From NCBI RefSeq assembly GCF_965200585.1, contig NZ_OZ241361.1: a stretch of 64,000 nt of DNA; one strand, written 5' to 3'. Made by a program: the position numbers and the translations under genes. Under the pieces are notes generated by a model. That model worked only from the letters and a program-made list of their open reading frames with translations. It was not told the origin of the DNA and ran no database searches. Source of the stretch: Bacterioplanoides sp965200585 (GTDB lineage: Bacteria; Pseudomonadota; Gammaproteobacteria; Pseudomonadales; Oceanobacteraceae). This document shows, one piece after another, positions 51,928-61,281 of the stretch (its first letter is position 1; every line of letters begins with the position of its first letter).

Positions 51928-51962
51928 CGTTTCAGGCTTGATTAAAAAACGTTAGCGAGGCG

Positions 51963-52049
51963 GACAATACAAGGCAAAAACAGACGAAATAGCGCAGTTT
52001 ATAAGTAATAAATGAGCATATTGAGTCTGTTTTTAACGCTGTAGTGTCA
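51963..52049. repeat. Structured intergenic element downstream of pnp
   Basis: Perfect inverted repeat AAAAACAGAC (51976-51985) / GTCTGTTTTT (52025-52034), extended outward by GACAATAC (51963-51970) / GTAGTGTC (52042-52049) with one mismatch. The 39-base loop is AT-rich. It lies 15-100 bases after the pnp stop and may protect or terminate the pnp message. Confidence 0.5.
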
Positions 52050-52063
52050 ACGCAGGTAGTTTT

Positions 52064-54166
52064 TTATTGCTCAACACCTTTCATAGTCAGTTTTACACGA
52101 CCTTTCGGATCAACGTCCATTACATGAACTTTAACCATCTGACCTTCGCTCAGGTGATCAGATACGTTTTCAACACGCTCTTCGCTGATCTGAGAGATGT
52201 GCAGCAGGCCATCTTTGCCCGGCAGTACGGTGATGAAAGCACCGAAGTCGACGATCTTGCTGACTTTACCTTCGTAGGTTACACCCACTTCGATTTCAGC
52301 TGTGATTTCTTCGATCATCTTCTGAGCAGCATCCGCACCAGCTTTATCAGATGCAAAGATCTTGATGTTGCCGTTGTCGTCGATATCCACAGAAGCGCCA
52401 GTCTTCTCGGTGATATCACGGATGGTTGCACCACCTTTACCAATCACGTCACGAATCTTGTCAGAATCGATCTTCATGCTGGTCATGGTCGGCGCGTTTT
52501 CAGACAGCTCAGTACGTGGCTCAGAGATTACCGCGTTCATTTGCTCCAGAATGGTGAAACGGGCTTTTTTCGCCTGAGTCAGAGCGATTTCCATGATCTC
52601 TTCGGTGATACCTTCGATTTTGATATCCATCTGCAGTGCAGTGATACCTTCGTCAGTACCGGCTACTTTAAAGTCCATGTCGCCCAGGTGATCTTCGTCG
52701 CCCAGGATGTCAGTCAGAACAGCGAATTTCTCACCTTCTTTAACCAGACCCATGGCGATACCAGCTACTGGCGCTTTCAGTGGAACACCCGCATCCATCA
52801 GAGACAGCGACGCACCACATACGGAAGCCATAGAAGATGAACCGTTGGATTCAGTGATCTCAGATACCACACGGATGGTGTATGGGAACTCTTCCTGATC
52901 CGGCATCATCGCCTGAACACCACGACGAGCCAGACGACCGTGACCAATTTCACGACGGCCAACACCGCCCATACGGCCAGCTTCACCAACAGAGTATGGA
53001 GGGAAGTTGTAGTGGAACAGGAATGGATCCGTGGTCATACCGTGCAGGAAATCAACCATCTGCGCGTCACGTGCACTACCCAGAGTGGTCGCAACGATCG
53101 CCTGAGTTTCACCACGGGTGAAAATCGCAGAACCGTGAGCGGTGTTCAGACAGCCAGTTTCAATCGTCAGAGGACGAACAGTTTCGTTGTCACGACCGTC
53201 GATACGCGGCTGACCGTCGATAACACGCTGACGTACCACTTCGTACTTCAGTTCGCCAACCATGCCAGCGATATCGTCAGCACTGTAGCCTTCTTCGCCT
53301 TCAGCAGCAGCCAGTTTTTCAACGGCTGCGGCTTTCACTTCGTCGATACGACCGTAACGAGCCAGCTTGTCAGAGATGGTGTACGCTTCGCTGATACCAG
53401 CCGCTGCTTCAGCTTTAACGGCGTTGTACAGTTCTTCGTCGCGCGCTTCGGCTTGCCAATCCCACTGTTCAACTTTCAGCTCTTCAGCCCACTCGCTGAT
53501 GGCAGTGATCGCAGACTGGAAACCTTTGTGTGCGAACAGAACTGCACCCAGCATTTCGTCTTCGGTCAGTTCGTCAGCTTCGGATTCAACCATCAGAACC
53601 GCGTCTTTAGTACCCGCTACCACCATGTCCAGCAGAGAATCTTCCAGCTGGCTGTAAGTTGGGTTCAGGGTGTAGCCGTTGTCATCAGTGAAGGCAACAC
53701 GCGCTGCACCGATAGGGCCGTTAAACGGAATACCAGAAATGCTCAGCGCCGCAGAGGTTGCGATCATGGCACAGATATCCGGATCCACGTCTTTTTCAGA
53801 CGCAACAACGGTTTGGATAACCTGAACTTCGTTCATGAAACCGTTCGGGAACAGTGGACGAATCGGACGGTCGATCAGACGAGAAGTCAGCGTTTCTTTT
53901 TCAGAAGGACGACCTTCACGCTTCAGGTAACCACCCGGGATACGGCCAGCGGCGTACATTTTTTCCTGGTAGTGAACAGACAGCGGGAAGAAGTCCTGAC
54001 CCGGCTTAGTGCTCTTGGCCGCAACCACGGTTGCCAGCACCTGAGTTTTACCGATAGTTGCCAGTACAGCGCCGTCAGCCTGACGAGCGATACGGCCGGT
54101 TTCTAAAGTGACGGTTTCGCCACCAAATTCGAAGGTTTTGGTTAAAGCAACTGGTTTAGTGCTCAT
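52064..54166 (-). CDS. pnp: Polynucleotide phosphorylase
   Basis: 3'-to-5' phosphorolytic exoribonuclease and degradosome partner. The 700 residues have two RNase PH-like domains (1-145 and about 310-540, with GRREIGHGRLARRGV and the active-site region FAVLTDILGDEDHLGDMDFKV) joined by a helical linker, then a KH domain (about 553-613, IRDVIGKGGATIRDIT) and an S1 domain (about 622-693, GKVSKIVDFGAFITVLPGKDG). Transcribed after rpsO, with a structured leader at 54223-54296 and the rpsO terminator between. Confidence 0.98.
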   Translation of the reverse strand: MSTKPVALTKTFEFGGETVTLETGRIARQADGAVLATIGKTQVLATVVAAKSTKPGQDFFPLSVHYQEKMYAAGRIPGGYLKREGRPSEKETLTSRLIDRPIRPLFPNGFMNEVQVIQTVVASEKDVDPDICAMIATSAALSISGIPFNGPIGAARVAFTDDNGYTLNPTYSQLEDSLLDMVVAGTKDAVLMVESEADELTEDEMLGAVLFAHKGFQSAITAISEWAEELKVEQWDWQAEARDEELYNAVKAEAAAGISEAYTISDKLARYGRIDEVKAAAVEKLAAAEGEEGYSADDIAGMVGELKYEVVRQRVIDGQPRIDGRDNETVRPLTIETGCLNTAHGSAIFTRGETQAIVATTLGSARDAQMVDFLHGMTTDPFLFHYNFPPYSVGEAGRMGGVGRREIGHGRLARRGVQAMMPDQEEFPYTIRVVSEITESNGSSSMASVCGASLSLMDAGVPLKAPVAGIAMGLVKEGEKFAVLTDILGDEDHLGDMDFKVAGTDEGITALQMDIKIEGITEEIMEIALTQAKKARFTILEQMNAVISEPRTELSENAPTMTSMKIDSDKIRDVIGKGGATIRDITEKTGASVDIDDNGNIKIFASDKAGADAAQKMIEEITAEIEVGVTYEGKVSKIVDFGAFITVLPGKDGLLHISQISEERVENVSDHLSEGQMVKVHVMDVDPKGRVKLTMKGVEQ

Positions 54167-54222
54167 GCAAAATTTCCCTTATTTCTATAAAGAGTTAAAT
54201 ATATTTACCAGTTCCGACTGCC

Positions 54223-54296
54223 GGTGCTTCTAAGCATTAACCCTTCGGGGCTTCACTCTGCAGAACAAAGCGGAAAGGCGAATGGTTAGAAGCACC
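54223..54296 (-). promoter_or_regulatory. pnp leader stem-loop
   Basis: Perfect 11-bp inverted repeat GGTGCTTCTAA (54223-54233) / TTAGAAGCACC (54286-54296) with a 52-base loop that contains a small CCC-TTCG-GGG hairpin. It is in the untranslated leader of pnp, about 57 bases before the start. In E. coli a long pnp leader hairpin is cut by RNase III and then lets PNPase repress its own message; this is the likely counterpart. Confidence 0.65.
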
Positions 54297-54398
54297 ACCA
54301 CTGATCGCCAAAATGATCAAATGGGGTTGGCACCACAGTTGTTCAGGAACTGAACAGTTTAAAGTCCGTTATACAGACAAAAATCCATTTAGCTAAAA

Positions 54399-54426
54399 CA
54401 ACAAAAGCCCCGGAGGGCTTTTGTTG
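54399..54426 (-). terminator. Terminator/attenuator after rpsO
   Basis: Perfect 12-bp stem CAACAAAAGCCC / GGGCTTTTGTTG with a four-base loop, followed by a T-run on the minus strand. Comparable to the partial terminator between rpsO and pnp in E. coli. Confidence 0.88.
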
Positions 54427-54438
54427 TAAAGCGAGATC

Positions 54439-54708
54439 TTAGCGACGCAGACCCAGACGCTTGATCAGCTCTAAGTAACGGTTTGCATCTTTACGCTTCA
54501 GGTAGTCCAGCAGCTTACGACGCTGGTTAACCATGCGGATCAGACCACGACGAGAGTGGTGATCTTTAGCGTGAGTTTTGAAGTGACCTTGCAGATCGTT
54601 GATGTTGAAGGTCAGCAGAGCAACTTGTACTTCAGGAGAACCAGTGTCGCCTTCAGCAGTTTTGTACTCGTTTACAATCTCAGCTTTCTTTTCAGCAGAT
54701 AATGCCAT
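54439..54708 (-). CDS. rpsO: 30S ribosomal protein S15
   Basis: Primary 16S rRNA-binding protein that starts assembly of the 30S platform. The ATG at 54708 gives the standard 89 residues (MALSAEKKAEIV to LIKRLGLRR) with the conserved DTGSPEVQVALLT and KDHHSRRGL. The frame stays open 17 codons further upstream, but that part covers the leader hairpin. Upstream truB is 71 bases away and pnp follows. Confidence 0.98.
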   Translation of the reverse strand: MALSAEKKAEIVNEYKTAEGDTGSPEVQVALLTFNINDLQGHFKTHAKDHHSRRGLIRMVNQRRKLLDYLKRKDANRYLELIKRLGLRR

Positions 54709-54725
54709 CTGTATATACTCCAATG

Positions 54726-54760
54726 AATGTGCATTTAAAGACATCACCACCGTGCACATT
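54726..54760 (-). promoter_or_regulatory. Possible rpsO leader hairpin
   Basis: Perfect inverted repeat AATGTGCA (54726-54733) / TGCACATT (54753-54760), 18 bases before the rpsO start. S15 binds structured leaders of its own message in several bacteria; this could be such a site. Confidence 0.4.
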
Positions 54761-54779
54761 AACAGTGGGATGCTGCCAC

Positions 54780-55748
54780 TTATGTGGCGTATCCGTCAGC
54801 TAACAGGTTTACCTGCAACAAACGTTGTGGCCGAATGCCACCGCGTTCGATACGGCCAATACCAATCAACTGCTTTCGCCCGGATTCAGCGGCCCATAAT
54901 TGTACAGAAGGTGCTTCGCTTAAGCCAGTACTGACGGCTTGCCCTTGCAGGATCTTTTCTGCTTCAACACGACTCAGCTCAATAACCGGCCAGCTATCCG
55001 GCAAGGCGGTCTCAGGCGGCAGTAATAATTTGTCTAACGCTTCGGTTCCACCCTCTTGCGCCAGGGCTTCCAGCTCTTCCAACGTAATCATCTGGGCAGA
55101 GTGATACGGCCCTGAATGAGTACGATGCAACATGGAAACATAAGCACCCGAACCAATCTCATTACCGATGTCTTCTACCAGAGTTCGAATATAGGTGCCT
55201 TTAGAACAACGCACCGACAGATCCAGTTCATCAGGGCGCTGATCGGTCAGGGTGAGTTGGTGAATCTGGATGGTACGGCGTTTTTTCTCAGCAATGGCCT
55301 GAGCTTCTTCCGCCGTCATACCGTTACGGGCGAGTTCATAGAGCGGCTTGCCATCCAGTTTCAGCGCCGAAAACATCGGCGGTACCTGAACCACGTCACC
55401 GCAAAAGTTTTTCAGTACATCTTCAACCTGCTCGCCTGATAACTCAGGAACATCTGCGGTTTTGATGACTTCGCCTTCAGCATCACCGGTCGAACGAATT
55501 TCCCCTAGCTTGGCCGTGGTGTCGTAACCCTTATCGGAATCCAGCAATAACTGCGAAAACTTGGTTGCCTCCCCAAGGCAAATCGGTAGAACACCGCTGG
55601 CTTGCGGGTCTAACGCTCCGGTATGACCGGCTTTTTGCGCCTGGAACAACCACTTCACTTTTTGCAAAACCTGATTCGAACTTAACCCCAGCGGTTTGTT
55701 CAACACCAGAATGCCGCTGACTGGGCGGCCTTTTTTATTACGTCCCAC
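54780..55748 (-). CDS. truB: tRNA pseudouridine-55 synthase
   Basis: Makes pseudouridine 55 in the T-loop of tRNAs. The 322 residues have the catalytic Asp47 in GHTGALDPQASG, the KGTYIRTLVEDIG segment and a C-terminal PUA-like domain (about 250-322). It starts at a GTG at 55748 after a weak AGAAG site; no ATG lies nearby in frame. Standard position between rbfA and rpsO. Confidence 0.97.
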   Translation of the reverse strand: MGRNKKGRPVSGILVLNKPLGLSSNQVLQKVKWLFQAQKAGHTGALDPQASGVLPICLGEATKFSQLLLDSDKGYDTTAKLGEIRSTGDAEGEVIKTADVPELSGEQVEDVLKNFCGDVVQVPPMFSALKLDGKPLYELARNGMTAEEAQAIAEKKRRTIQIHQLTLTDQRPDELDLSVRCSKGTYIRTLVEDIGNEIGSGAYVSMLHRTHSGPYHSAQMITLEELEALAQEGGTEALDKLLLPPETALPDSWPVIELSRVEAEKILQGQAVSTGLSEAPSVQLWAAESGRKQLIGIGRIERGGIRPQRLLQVNLLADGYAT

Positions 55749-55772
55749 GGTTTTTCTTCTATCCCACGACGA

Positions 55773-56162
55773 TTAATCTTGTTCCGACTGATCCGAATCA
55801 GACTGACGAGCCTGCTTGATCAGGCCGGTCAGGTGATGGCCACGTTCTAACGTTTCGTCATAATGGAAGCGTAACTGCGGTGTGATACGCGTGGTCATGG
55901 AGCGTGCCAGCTCAGAGCGCAGGTAACCAGCAGCATCATTCAGGATACTTTCGGTTTGTTCACGGATTTGCTCATCCGTTTCACCTTTTGCACCCATTAC
56001 GGTGAAGTAGATATCGGCGTAGCCCAAATCTTTAGCCACCTTTACCTGGTTTAACGTCACCATACCCAGGCGTGGGTCTTTCATTTCAAACTGAATCATT
56101 TGTGCCAGATCACGCTGGATTTGTTCACCCAGTCGTGACGTACGGCTGTAATCTTTTGGCAT
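55773..56162 (-). CDS. rbfA: 30S ribosome-binding factor RbfA
   Basis: KH-like assembly factor for the 30S subunit, needed for late 16S maturation. The 129 residues have the conserved N-terminus (RTSRLGEQIQRDLAQMI), DPRLGMVTLNQVKVAKDL and the RITPQLRFHYDETLERG segment that ends the KH fold. It sits between infB (93-base gap) and truB. Confidence 0.97.
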   Translation of the reverse strand: MPKDYSRTSRLGEQIQRDLAQMIQFEMKDPRLGMVTLNQVKVAKDLGYADIYFTVMGAKGETDEQIREQTESILNDAAGYLRSELARSMTTRITPQLRFHYDETLERGHHLTGLIKQARQSDSDQSEQD

Positions 56163-56255
56163 GTTTTATTCTCTTTCAGAAGCAGCAAAGCCCAGTCTGA
56201 AAACAGACCGGGCTTTGAGTTGTGCCATCAGGCACTGATAGGCTTAGAAGCCGGT

Positions 56256-59012
56256 TTACAGTGATCGTGCAATTTCACGCACATCGAACACCTCAATCTG
56301 ATCGCCAGGGCGAACATCCTGATAGTTCTTAACACCGATACCACATTCCATACCCTGGCGAACATCCTGTACGTCATCTTTAAAGCGACGCAGAGATTCC
56401 AGTTCACCTTCGTAAATCACTACGTTCTCACGCAGTACACGGATCTTCTTATTGCGGTAGATTGTGCCGTCAACCACCATACAACCAGCAATCTGGCCGA
56501 ATTTTGGTGAGTTAAAGACGTCACGTACTTCAGCAATACCGACGATTTCTTCACGCAGTTCTGGAGCCAGCAGACCACTCATCGCTTGCTTCACATCATC
56601 CAGCAGATCGTAGATCACGCTGTAGTAACGCATATCGACTTCGTTGGCTTCGACCACTTTCTTCGCCGCGTTATCCGCACGCACGTTAAAGCCGAACATC
56701 ACCGCACCAGAAGCAACCGCCAGGGTGGCGTCAGTTTCAGTAATACCACCCACACCCGAAGATACGATGGTTACTTTCACTTCGTCGGTCGCCAGTTTCT
56801 CCAGAGAAGCGGCAATGGCTTCCAGAGAACCACGAACGTCGGTCTTCAGAATGATGTTCAGGTTAGCCTGTTCACCTTCCTGCATACCTGCGAACAGCGC
56901 ATCCAGCTTGGCTTTCTGCTGACGCTGCTGAATTTGTTCTTTCAGCTTGGCTTCACGGAACTCAGCTACTTCACGGGCTTTCTTCTCGCTTTCAACAACC
57001 ATGAATACGTCACCGGCGTCAGGCGTACCGCCCAGACCCAGGATTTCTACCGGGATAGACGGGCCTGCTTCGTCCGTTGGCTTACCGTTCTCATCCAGCA
57101 GTGCACGCGCACGACCGTAATAAGTACCGGCCAGTACGATATCGCCTTTTTTCAGGGTACCGTTCTGAACCAGCAGCGTAGCAACCGGGCCACGACCTTT
57201 ATCCAGACGTGACTCAACCACCACACCCTGACCCGGGCCGTCGAAGTGAGCTTTCAGCTCCAGCAGCTCAGCTTGCAGGATAACCGCTTCTAACAGCTCG
57301 TCGATGCCCTGACCTGTGTGGGCAGAAACCGGTACGAATGGCACATCACCACCCCAGTCTTCCGGGATAACGTCACGTGCAGCCAGTTCGTTCTTAGCAC
57401 GATCCGGGTCAGCCGCTTCTTTATCCATCTTGTTGATTGCAACAACGATTGGAACACCCGCCGCCTTAGCGTGTTGTACCGCTTCTTCAGTCTGAGGCAT
57501 CACACCATCGTCTGCGGCAACCACCAGAATCACAACGTCAGTCGATTGAGCACCACGGGCACGCATTGAGGTAAACGCCGCGTGTCCAGGGGTATCCAGG
57601 AAGGACACCATGCCGTGATCAGTATCTACGTGGTAAGCGCCAATGTGCTGGGTAATACCACCGGCTTCGCCAGAAACAACACGGGATTTACGGATGTAAT
57701 CCAGCAGCGAGGTTTTACCGTGGTCAACGTGACCCATCACGGTAACAACCGGTGCACGAGTGGTTTGCTCACCTTCGTAAGATACAGACTCAGTGACTGC
57801 TTCTTCTAACTCATTGTCAGAGATCAGCTTAGAAACCTTGTGGCCCATTTCTTCAACCACCAGAGTGGCAGTATCCTGGTCCAGCGTCTGGTTGATGGTC
57901 GCCATCACACCCAGCTTCATCAGTTCTTTGATCACTTCACCGGCTTTAACCGCCAGTTTCTGCGCCAGATCACCAACAGTGATGGCTTCTGGTAATTCAA
58001 CTTCTTTGATTACCGGAGCCGTTGGCTTGCTGAAGCCGTGTTCGTTATTGGCGTTAGCCGCCTGGTTTTGCTGACGACGCGCAGCGCCTTTCAGCTTAAC
58101 CTTACCGCGACCTTTACGACCACCGTTACGATCCTGTTCAGAACCATCAACAAAACGCTTATCACGATCACCGTCGCTACGACGATCGCCACCTTTACCA
58201 CGCTTACGGCCGCTATCGTCCTGACGCGCCTGAACCGCTTCTGCTTCTGCACGTTTTTGCGCCGCATCATCTGCTGGCTTTTGACGTACTTTAGCAACCG
58301 GCTTACTTGGCTTCGCACGACGTTCGTCGTTTTGCGTTACTTTAACTTTTGGTTTTGCCGTTGCTTTTGGCTTGGCATCCACTTTCGGCTTCGCTTCAAC
58401 CTTCGGTTTCAGAGTCGCCGTTGGCTTCTTCTCTTCTACCTTCTTCGCAACAACGCGAGCGGTTGGTTTAGCGGTGGCGGTCGCTTTAGGCATCTGAGGC
58501 GCTTTTGGCGCTTCTTTCTTCACCTTAGGCTCCGGCTTCTTAGCCACTTTTACTTCAGCTGCTGGTTTTTCAGCCTGAGCTTTCTCAGCTGCCTGTTCTG
58601 CCTCAGCTGCTGCTTTTGCCTGTGCCGCTTCGGCAGCACGCGCCGCTTCTTCTGCAGCCGCGTTTTCAGCTTCTGCTTTTGCTTCTAAGCGGGCTTTTTC
58701 AGCCGCCAGCTCGGTTTCATCACGTTTCACGTAAGTACGCTTTTTACGCACTTCAACGTTCACCGATTTTTTGCCGCCCGCACCAGCGCTCAGCGTCGTG
58801 GTTGCTTTACGCTTCAGGGTAATTTTCTTCGGCGCTTCCGCGGACTCACCGTGACTGGTCTTTAAAAAGGCCAGCAGTGTTTGCTTTTGTTCATCAGACA
58901 CTGCATCAGCCGAAGCGGTTTGTGGCAAACCGGCTTCTTTCATTTGTGACAGCAGTCGATCAACGTCGGTATTAACCACGTCGGCGAGTTCTTTAACTGT
59001 TACATCTGCCAT
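56256..59012 (-). CDS. infB: Translation initiation factor IF-2
   Basis: GTPase that places initiator tRNA on the ribosome. The 918 residues start with an IF2-N domain (1-50), then a very long charged Ala/Lys/Glu/Pro-rich region (about 85-335) that is probably disordered, a second IF2-N domain (about 340-395), the G domain with G1 GHVDHGKT (about 426-433), DTPGH and NKMDK, and domains II to IV ending EVFDVREIARSL. Follows nusA by 26 bases. The low-complexity region gives rise to long false open frames on the other strand. Confidence 0.98.
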   Translation of the reverse strand: MADVTVKELADVVNTDVDRLLSQMKEAGLPQTASADAVSDEQKQTLLAFLKTSHGESAEAPKKITLKRKATTTLSAGAGGKKSVNVEVRKKRTYVKRDETELAAEKARLEAKAEAENAAAEEAARAAEAAQAKAAAEAEQAAEKAQAEKPAAEVKVAKKPEPKVKKEAPKAPQMPKATATAKPTARVVAKKVEEKKPTATLKPKVEAKPKVDAKPKATAKPKVKVTQNDERRAKPSKPVAKVRQKPADDAAQKRAEAEAVQARQDDSGRKRGKGGDRRSDGDRDKRFVDGSEQDRNGGRKGRGKVKLKGAARRQQNQAANANNEHGFSKPTAPVIKEVELPEAITVGDLAQKLAVKAGEVIKELMKLGVMATINQTLDQDTATLVVEEMGHKVSKLISDNELEEAVTESVSYEGEQTTRAPVVTVMGHVDHGKTSLLDYIRKSRVVSGEAGGITQHIGAYHVDTDHGMVSFLDTPGHAAFTSMRARGAQSTDVVILVVAADDGVMPQTEEAVQHAKAAGVPIVVAINKMDKEAADPDRAKNELAARDVIPEDWGGDVPFVPVSAHTGQGIDELLEAVILQAELLELKAHFDGPGQGVVVESRLDKGRGPVATLLVQNGTLKKGDIVLAGTYYGRARALLDENGKPTDEAGPSIPVEILGLGGTPDAGDVFMVVESEKKAREVAEFREAKLKEQIQQRQQKAKLDALFAGMQEGEQANLNIILKTDVRGSLEAIAASLEKLATDEVKVTIVSSGVGGITETDATLAVASGAVMFGFNVRADNAAKKVVEANEVDMRYYSVIYDLLDDVKQAMSGLLAPELREEIVGIAEVRDVFNSPKFGQIAGCMVVDGTIYRNKKIRVLRENVVIYEGELESLRRFKDDVQDVRQGMECGIGVKNYQDVRPGDQIEVFDVREIARSL

Positions 59013-59038
59013 ACGTTTCTCCTATGCCGAGCGGGGAA

Positions 59039-60535
59039 TTAATCGTTCGCCTCAAACCAAGGCTTACGGGCTGTCATAATGAGTTCAGCCGCTTTTTCTT
59101 CGGTCATGTCTTCAACATCCAGCAGATCATCGATGGCTTGCTCGGCGAGATCCTCCATCGTACAAATACCTTTGCTGGCCAGCACCAATGCCAGGTGCTT
59201 ATCCATACCGTCCATTGCCAGCAGATCTTCCGCCGGCTGTGCTGCTTCCAGTTGTTCTTCAGAAGCAATGGCCTGAGTCAGCAGCACGTCTTTGGCGCGG
59301 TTACGCAGCTCGTTAACGACTTCTTCGTCCAGACCTTCAATCGCCAGCATCTCTTCCATTGGCACGTAGGCGATTTCTTCCAGAGAAGTGAAGCCTTCTT
59401 CTACCAACAGCAGGGCGAAGTCTTCATCAATATCCAGAGAATCCATAAAGGTGGTGATATAAGCAGAGGCTTCTTCGTCCTGCTTCTCAGCGGCTTCCTG
59501 CTCGGTCATCACGTTGATTTCCCAGCCGGTCAGCTCAGACGCTAAGCGCACATTCTGACCACCACGACCAATGGCTTGCGCCAGGTTATCTTCCAGTACG
59601 GCAACGTCCATGGAGTTGGTTTCTTCATCCATAATGATGGAAGCCACTTCCGCTGGTGCCATGGCATTGATAACCAGCTGTGCCGGGTTGTCATCCCACA
59701 ACACAATATCAATGCGCTCGTTACCGCCCAGTTCATTGGTCACTGCCTGAACACGCGCACCGCGCATACCCACACAAGCACCAACCGGATCGATACGCTT
59801 ATCGTTGGTTTTTACCGCAATTTTGGCACGAGAACCCGGATCACGAGCAGCACCTTTGATCTCAATCACTTCTTCAGCGATTTCAGGTACTTCGATGCGG
59901 AACAGCTCGACCATCATGTCGGAGATGGTACGGCTCAGCATCAGCTGTGGACCACGGTTTTCCGGGCGGATATCAAACAGGATGGCACGTACGCGATCAC
60001 CCATACGCAGGATCTCACGGCCAATCAGCTGATCTTTTGGCATCAGGCCTTCCGCGTTGTTACCCAGGTCAACAATGACGTTGTCACGGGTCACTTTTTT
60101 CACGGTTCCGCTGATCAGTTCACCAACACGGTCTTCGTATTGTTCAACAATCTGCGCACGCTCAGCTTCGCGTACTTTCTGAACAATGATCTGTTTTGCC
60201 GCTTGCGCTGCAATACGACCAAAATCCGGGTTTTCGATCTGAGTTTCGTAGGTGTCACCCGGTTGCAGATTGGTATCAATCTCGTGGGCTTCTTCCAGCG
60301 TCAGTTCGTCACCCAAACCAGGTACAACATCGTTGCTGACAACTAACCAGCTGCGGAAAGTTTCGTAATCGCCGGTTCTGCGGTCGATATCTACGCGAAT
60401 GGTGGCTTCTTCGTCTTCGTAACGCTTTTTAGCAGCTGCTGCCAGCGCAGACTCGATGGCTTCAAAAATAATTTCTTTTGAAACGCCTTTTTCGTTGGAT
60501 ACCGCTTCCGCGACCAGGAGAATTTCTTTGCTCAT
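59039..60535 (-). CDS. nusA: Transcription termination/antitermination factor NusA
   Basis: RNA polymerase-associated factor for pausing, termination and rRNA antitermination. The 498 residues comprise the N-terminal polymerase-binding domain (1-125), S1 (about 135-200), two KH domains (about 200-345, with VGACVGMRGARVQAVTNEL) and two C-terminal acidic repeats (about 365-420 and 440-495), the gammaproteobacterial form. Between rimP (21 bases) and infB. Confidence 0.98.
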   Translation of the reverse strand: MSKEILLVAEAVSNEKGVSKEIIFEAIESALAAAAKKRYEDEEATIRVDIDRRTGDYETFRSWLVVSNDVVPGLGDELTLEEAHEIDTNLQPGDTYETQIENPDFGRIAAQAAKQIIVQKVREAERAQIVEQYEDRVGELISGTVKKVTRDNVIVDLGNNAEGLMPKDQLIGREILRMGDRVRAILFDIRPENRGPQLMLSRTISDMMVELFRIEVPEIAEEVIEIKGAARDPGSRAKIAVKTNDKRIDPVGACVGMRGARVQAVTNELGGNERIDIVLWDDNPAQLVINAMAPAEVASIIMDEETNSMDVAVLEDNLAQAIGRGGQNVRLASELTGWEINVMTEQEAAEKQDEEASAYITTFMDSLDIDEDFALLLVEEGFTSLEEIAYVPMEEMLAIEGLDEEVVNELRNRAKDVLLTQAIASEEQLEAAQPAEDLLAMDGMDKHLALVLASKGICTMEDLAEQAIDDLLDVEDMTEEKAAELIMTARKPWFEAND

Positions 60536-60556
60536 CTTCTAGCCTCGCTCTGTACC

Positions 60557-61015
60557 TTAGTCCTTGAATTGTGGAACAACATTCGCCTTCTCAATCAGCT
60601 CAATCGGCAGCAGATATTCATGACCGTCGACAAACAGCACAATATCTTCCTGCTCAACACCAATCAGTTGGCCCTTAAATTTACGACGCCCGTCAAACGG
60701 CATGCGTAAGCGCAATTCAATAATATGATTGGCATAACGCTGAAACTGTTCGAGGGTGAACAATGGTCGATCCATTCCCGGTGATGACACTTCTAAGGTG
60801 TAATCCTGAGAAATCGGATCTTCTACGTCCAGCACACTGCTGAGCTGGCGGCTGACCGCAGCACAGTGATCCACTGTAATGCCGTCATCGTGATCAATAA
60901 AAATACGCAGCAGGGTATGCTTACCCTGAGCAGAGTATTCCAGTCCCCAGAAGATGAACCCCATGGATTCAACGATGGGTGCCAGCATTTCGGTTAACTG
61001 AGTGTCTTTAGCCAA
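60557..61015 (-). CDS. rimP: Ribosome maturation factor RimP
   Basis: Assists 30S assembly, acting on the S12/S19 region. The 152 residues have the N-terminal alpha-beta domain with the conserved EVSSPGMDRPLF (about 75-86) and a C-terminal SH3-like domain. The start is a TTG at 61015 with AGGTGA just upstream; the resulting N-terminus MAKDTQLTEMLAPIVESMGF is that of the family. First gene of rimP-nusA-infB-rbfA-truB-rpsO-pnp. Confidence 0.96.
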   Translation of the reverse strand: MAKDTQLTEMLAPIVESMGFIFWGLEYSAQGKHTLLRIFIDHDDGITVDHCAAVSRQLSSVLDVEDPISQDYTLEVSSPGMDRPLFTLEQFQRYANHIIELRLRMPFDGRRKFKGQLIGVEQEDIVLFVDGHEYLLPIELIEKANVVPQFKD

Positions 61016-61070
61016 ACAATCACCTATGTAAACGTTATTCCGCCGTTTGATGGCTGGAATACAAACAAAA

Positions 61071-61090
61071 ACTGGGCATTAATGCCCAGT
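61071..61090 (-). terminator. Hairpin with T-run upstream of rimP
   Basis: ACTGGGCATTAATGCCCAGT is a perfect palindrome followed by TTTTTG on the minus strand, 56 bases before rimP. It may attenuate readthrough into the rimP-nusA operon. Confidence 0.7.
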
Positions 61091-61211
61091 CCATAAAAGT
61101 CCGGTCGTCAACGTTTTGATCAGTTGATCACGTTCGACCCGACGAGAACTTACCGCCTCACACTCGTATTTTGCCGCGACCTAGCGCCAAAAACCTGAGC
61201 ATCAAGTACGA

Positions 61212-61237
61212 AAAAGCCCCTGACGTGAGGGGCTTTT
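61212..61237. terminator. Hairpin downstream of tRNA-Leu (second)
   Basis: Nine-base stem AAAAGCCCC / GGGGCTTTT with an eight-base loop and T-runs on both strands. Between it and the rimP-proximal hairpin (61091-61211) I see no gene or clear promoter, although the rimP promoter probably lies there. Confidence 0.8.
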
Positions 61238-61281
61238 AGGCAAGTATCTGTAAAAAGCACGCGCATTATAGGTGCTTCAAC

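Noticed and set aside
52940..54106. 388-codon plus-strand open frame opposite pnp
   Set aside because: It lies wholly within the conserved pnp gene on the other strand, resembles no protein and has no ribosome site; it results from codon bias of pnp.
56586..57212. 208-codon plus-strand open frame opposite infB, and another at 58038-58688
   Set aside because: Both are complements of conserved or low-complexity infB sequence and read as unlikely Phe/Arg-rich protein.
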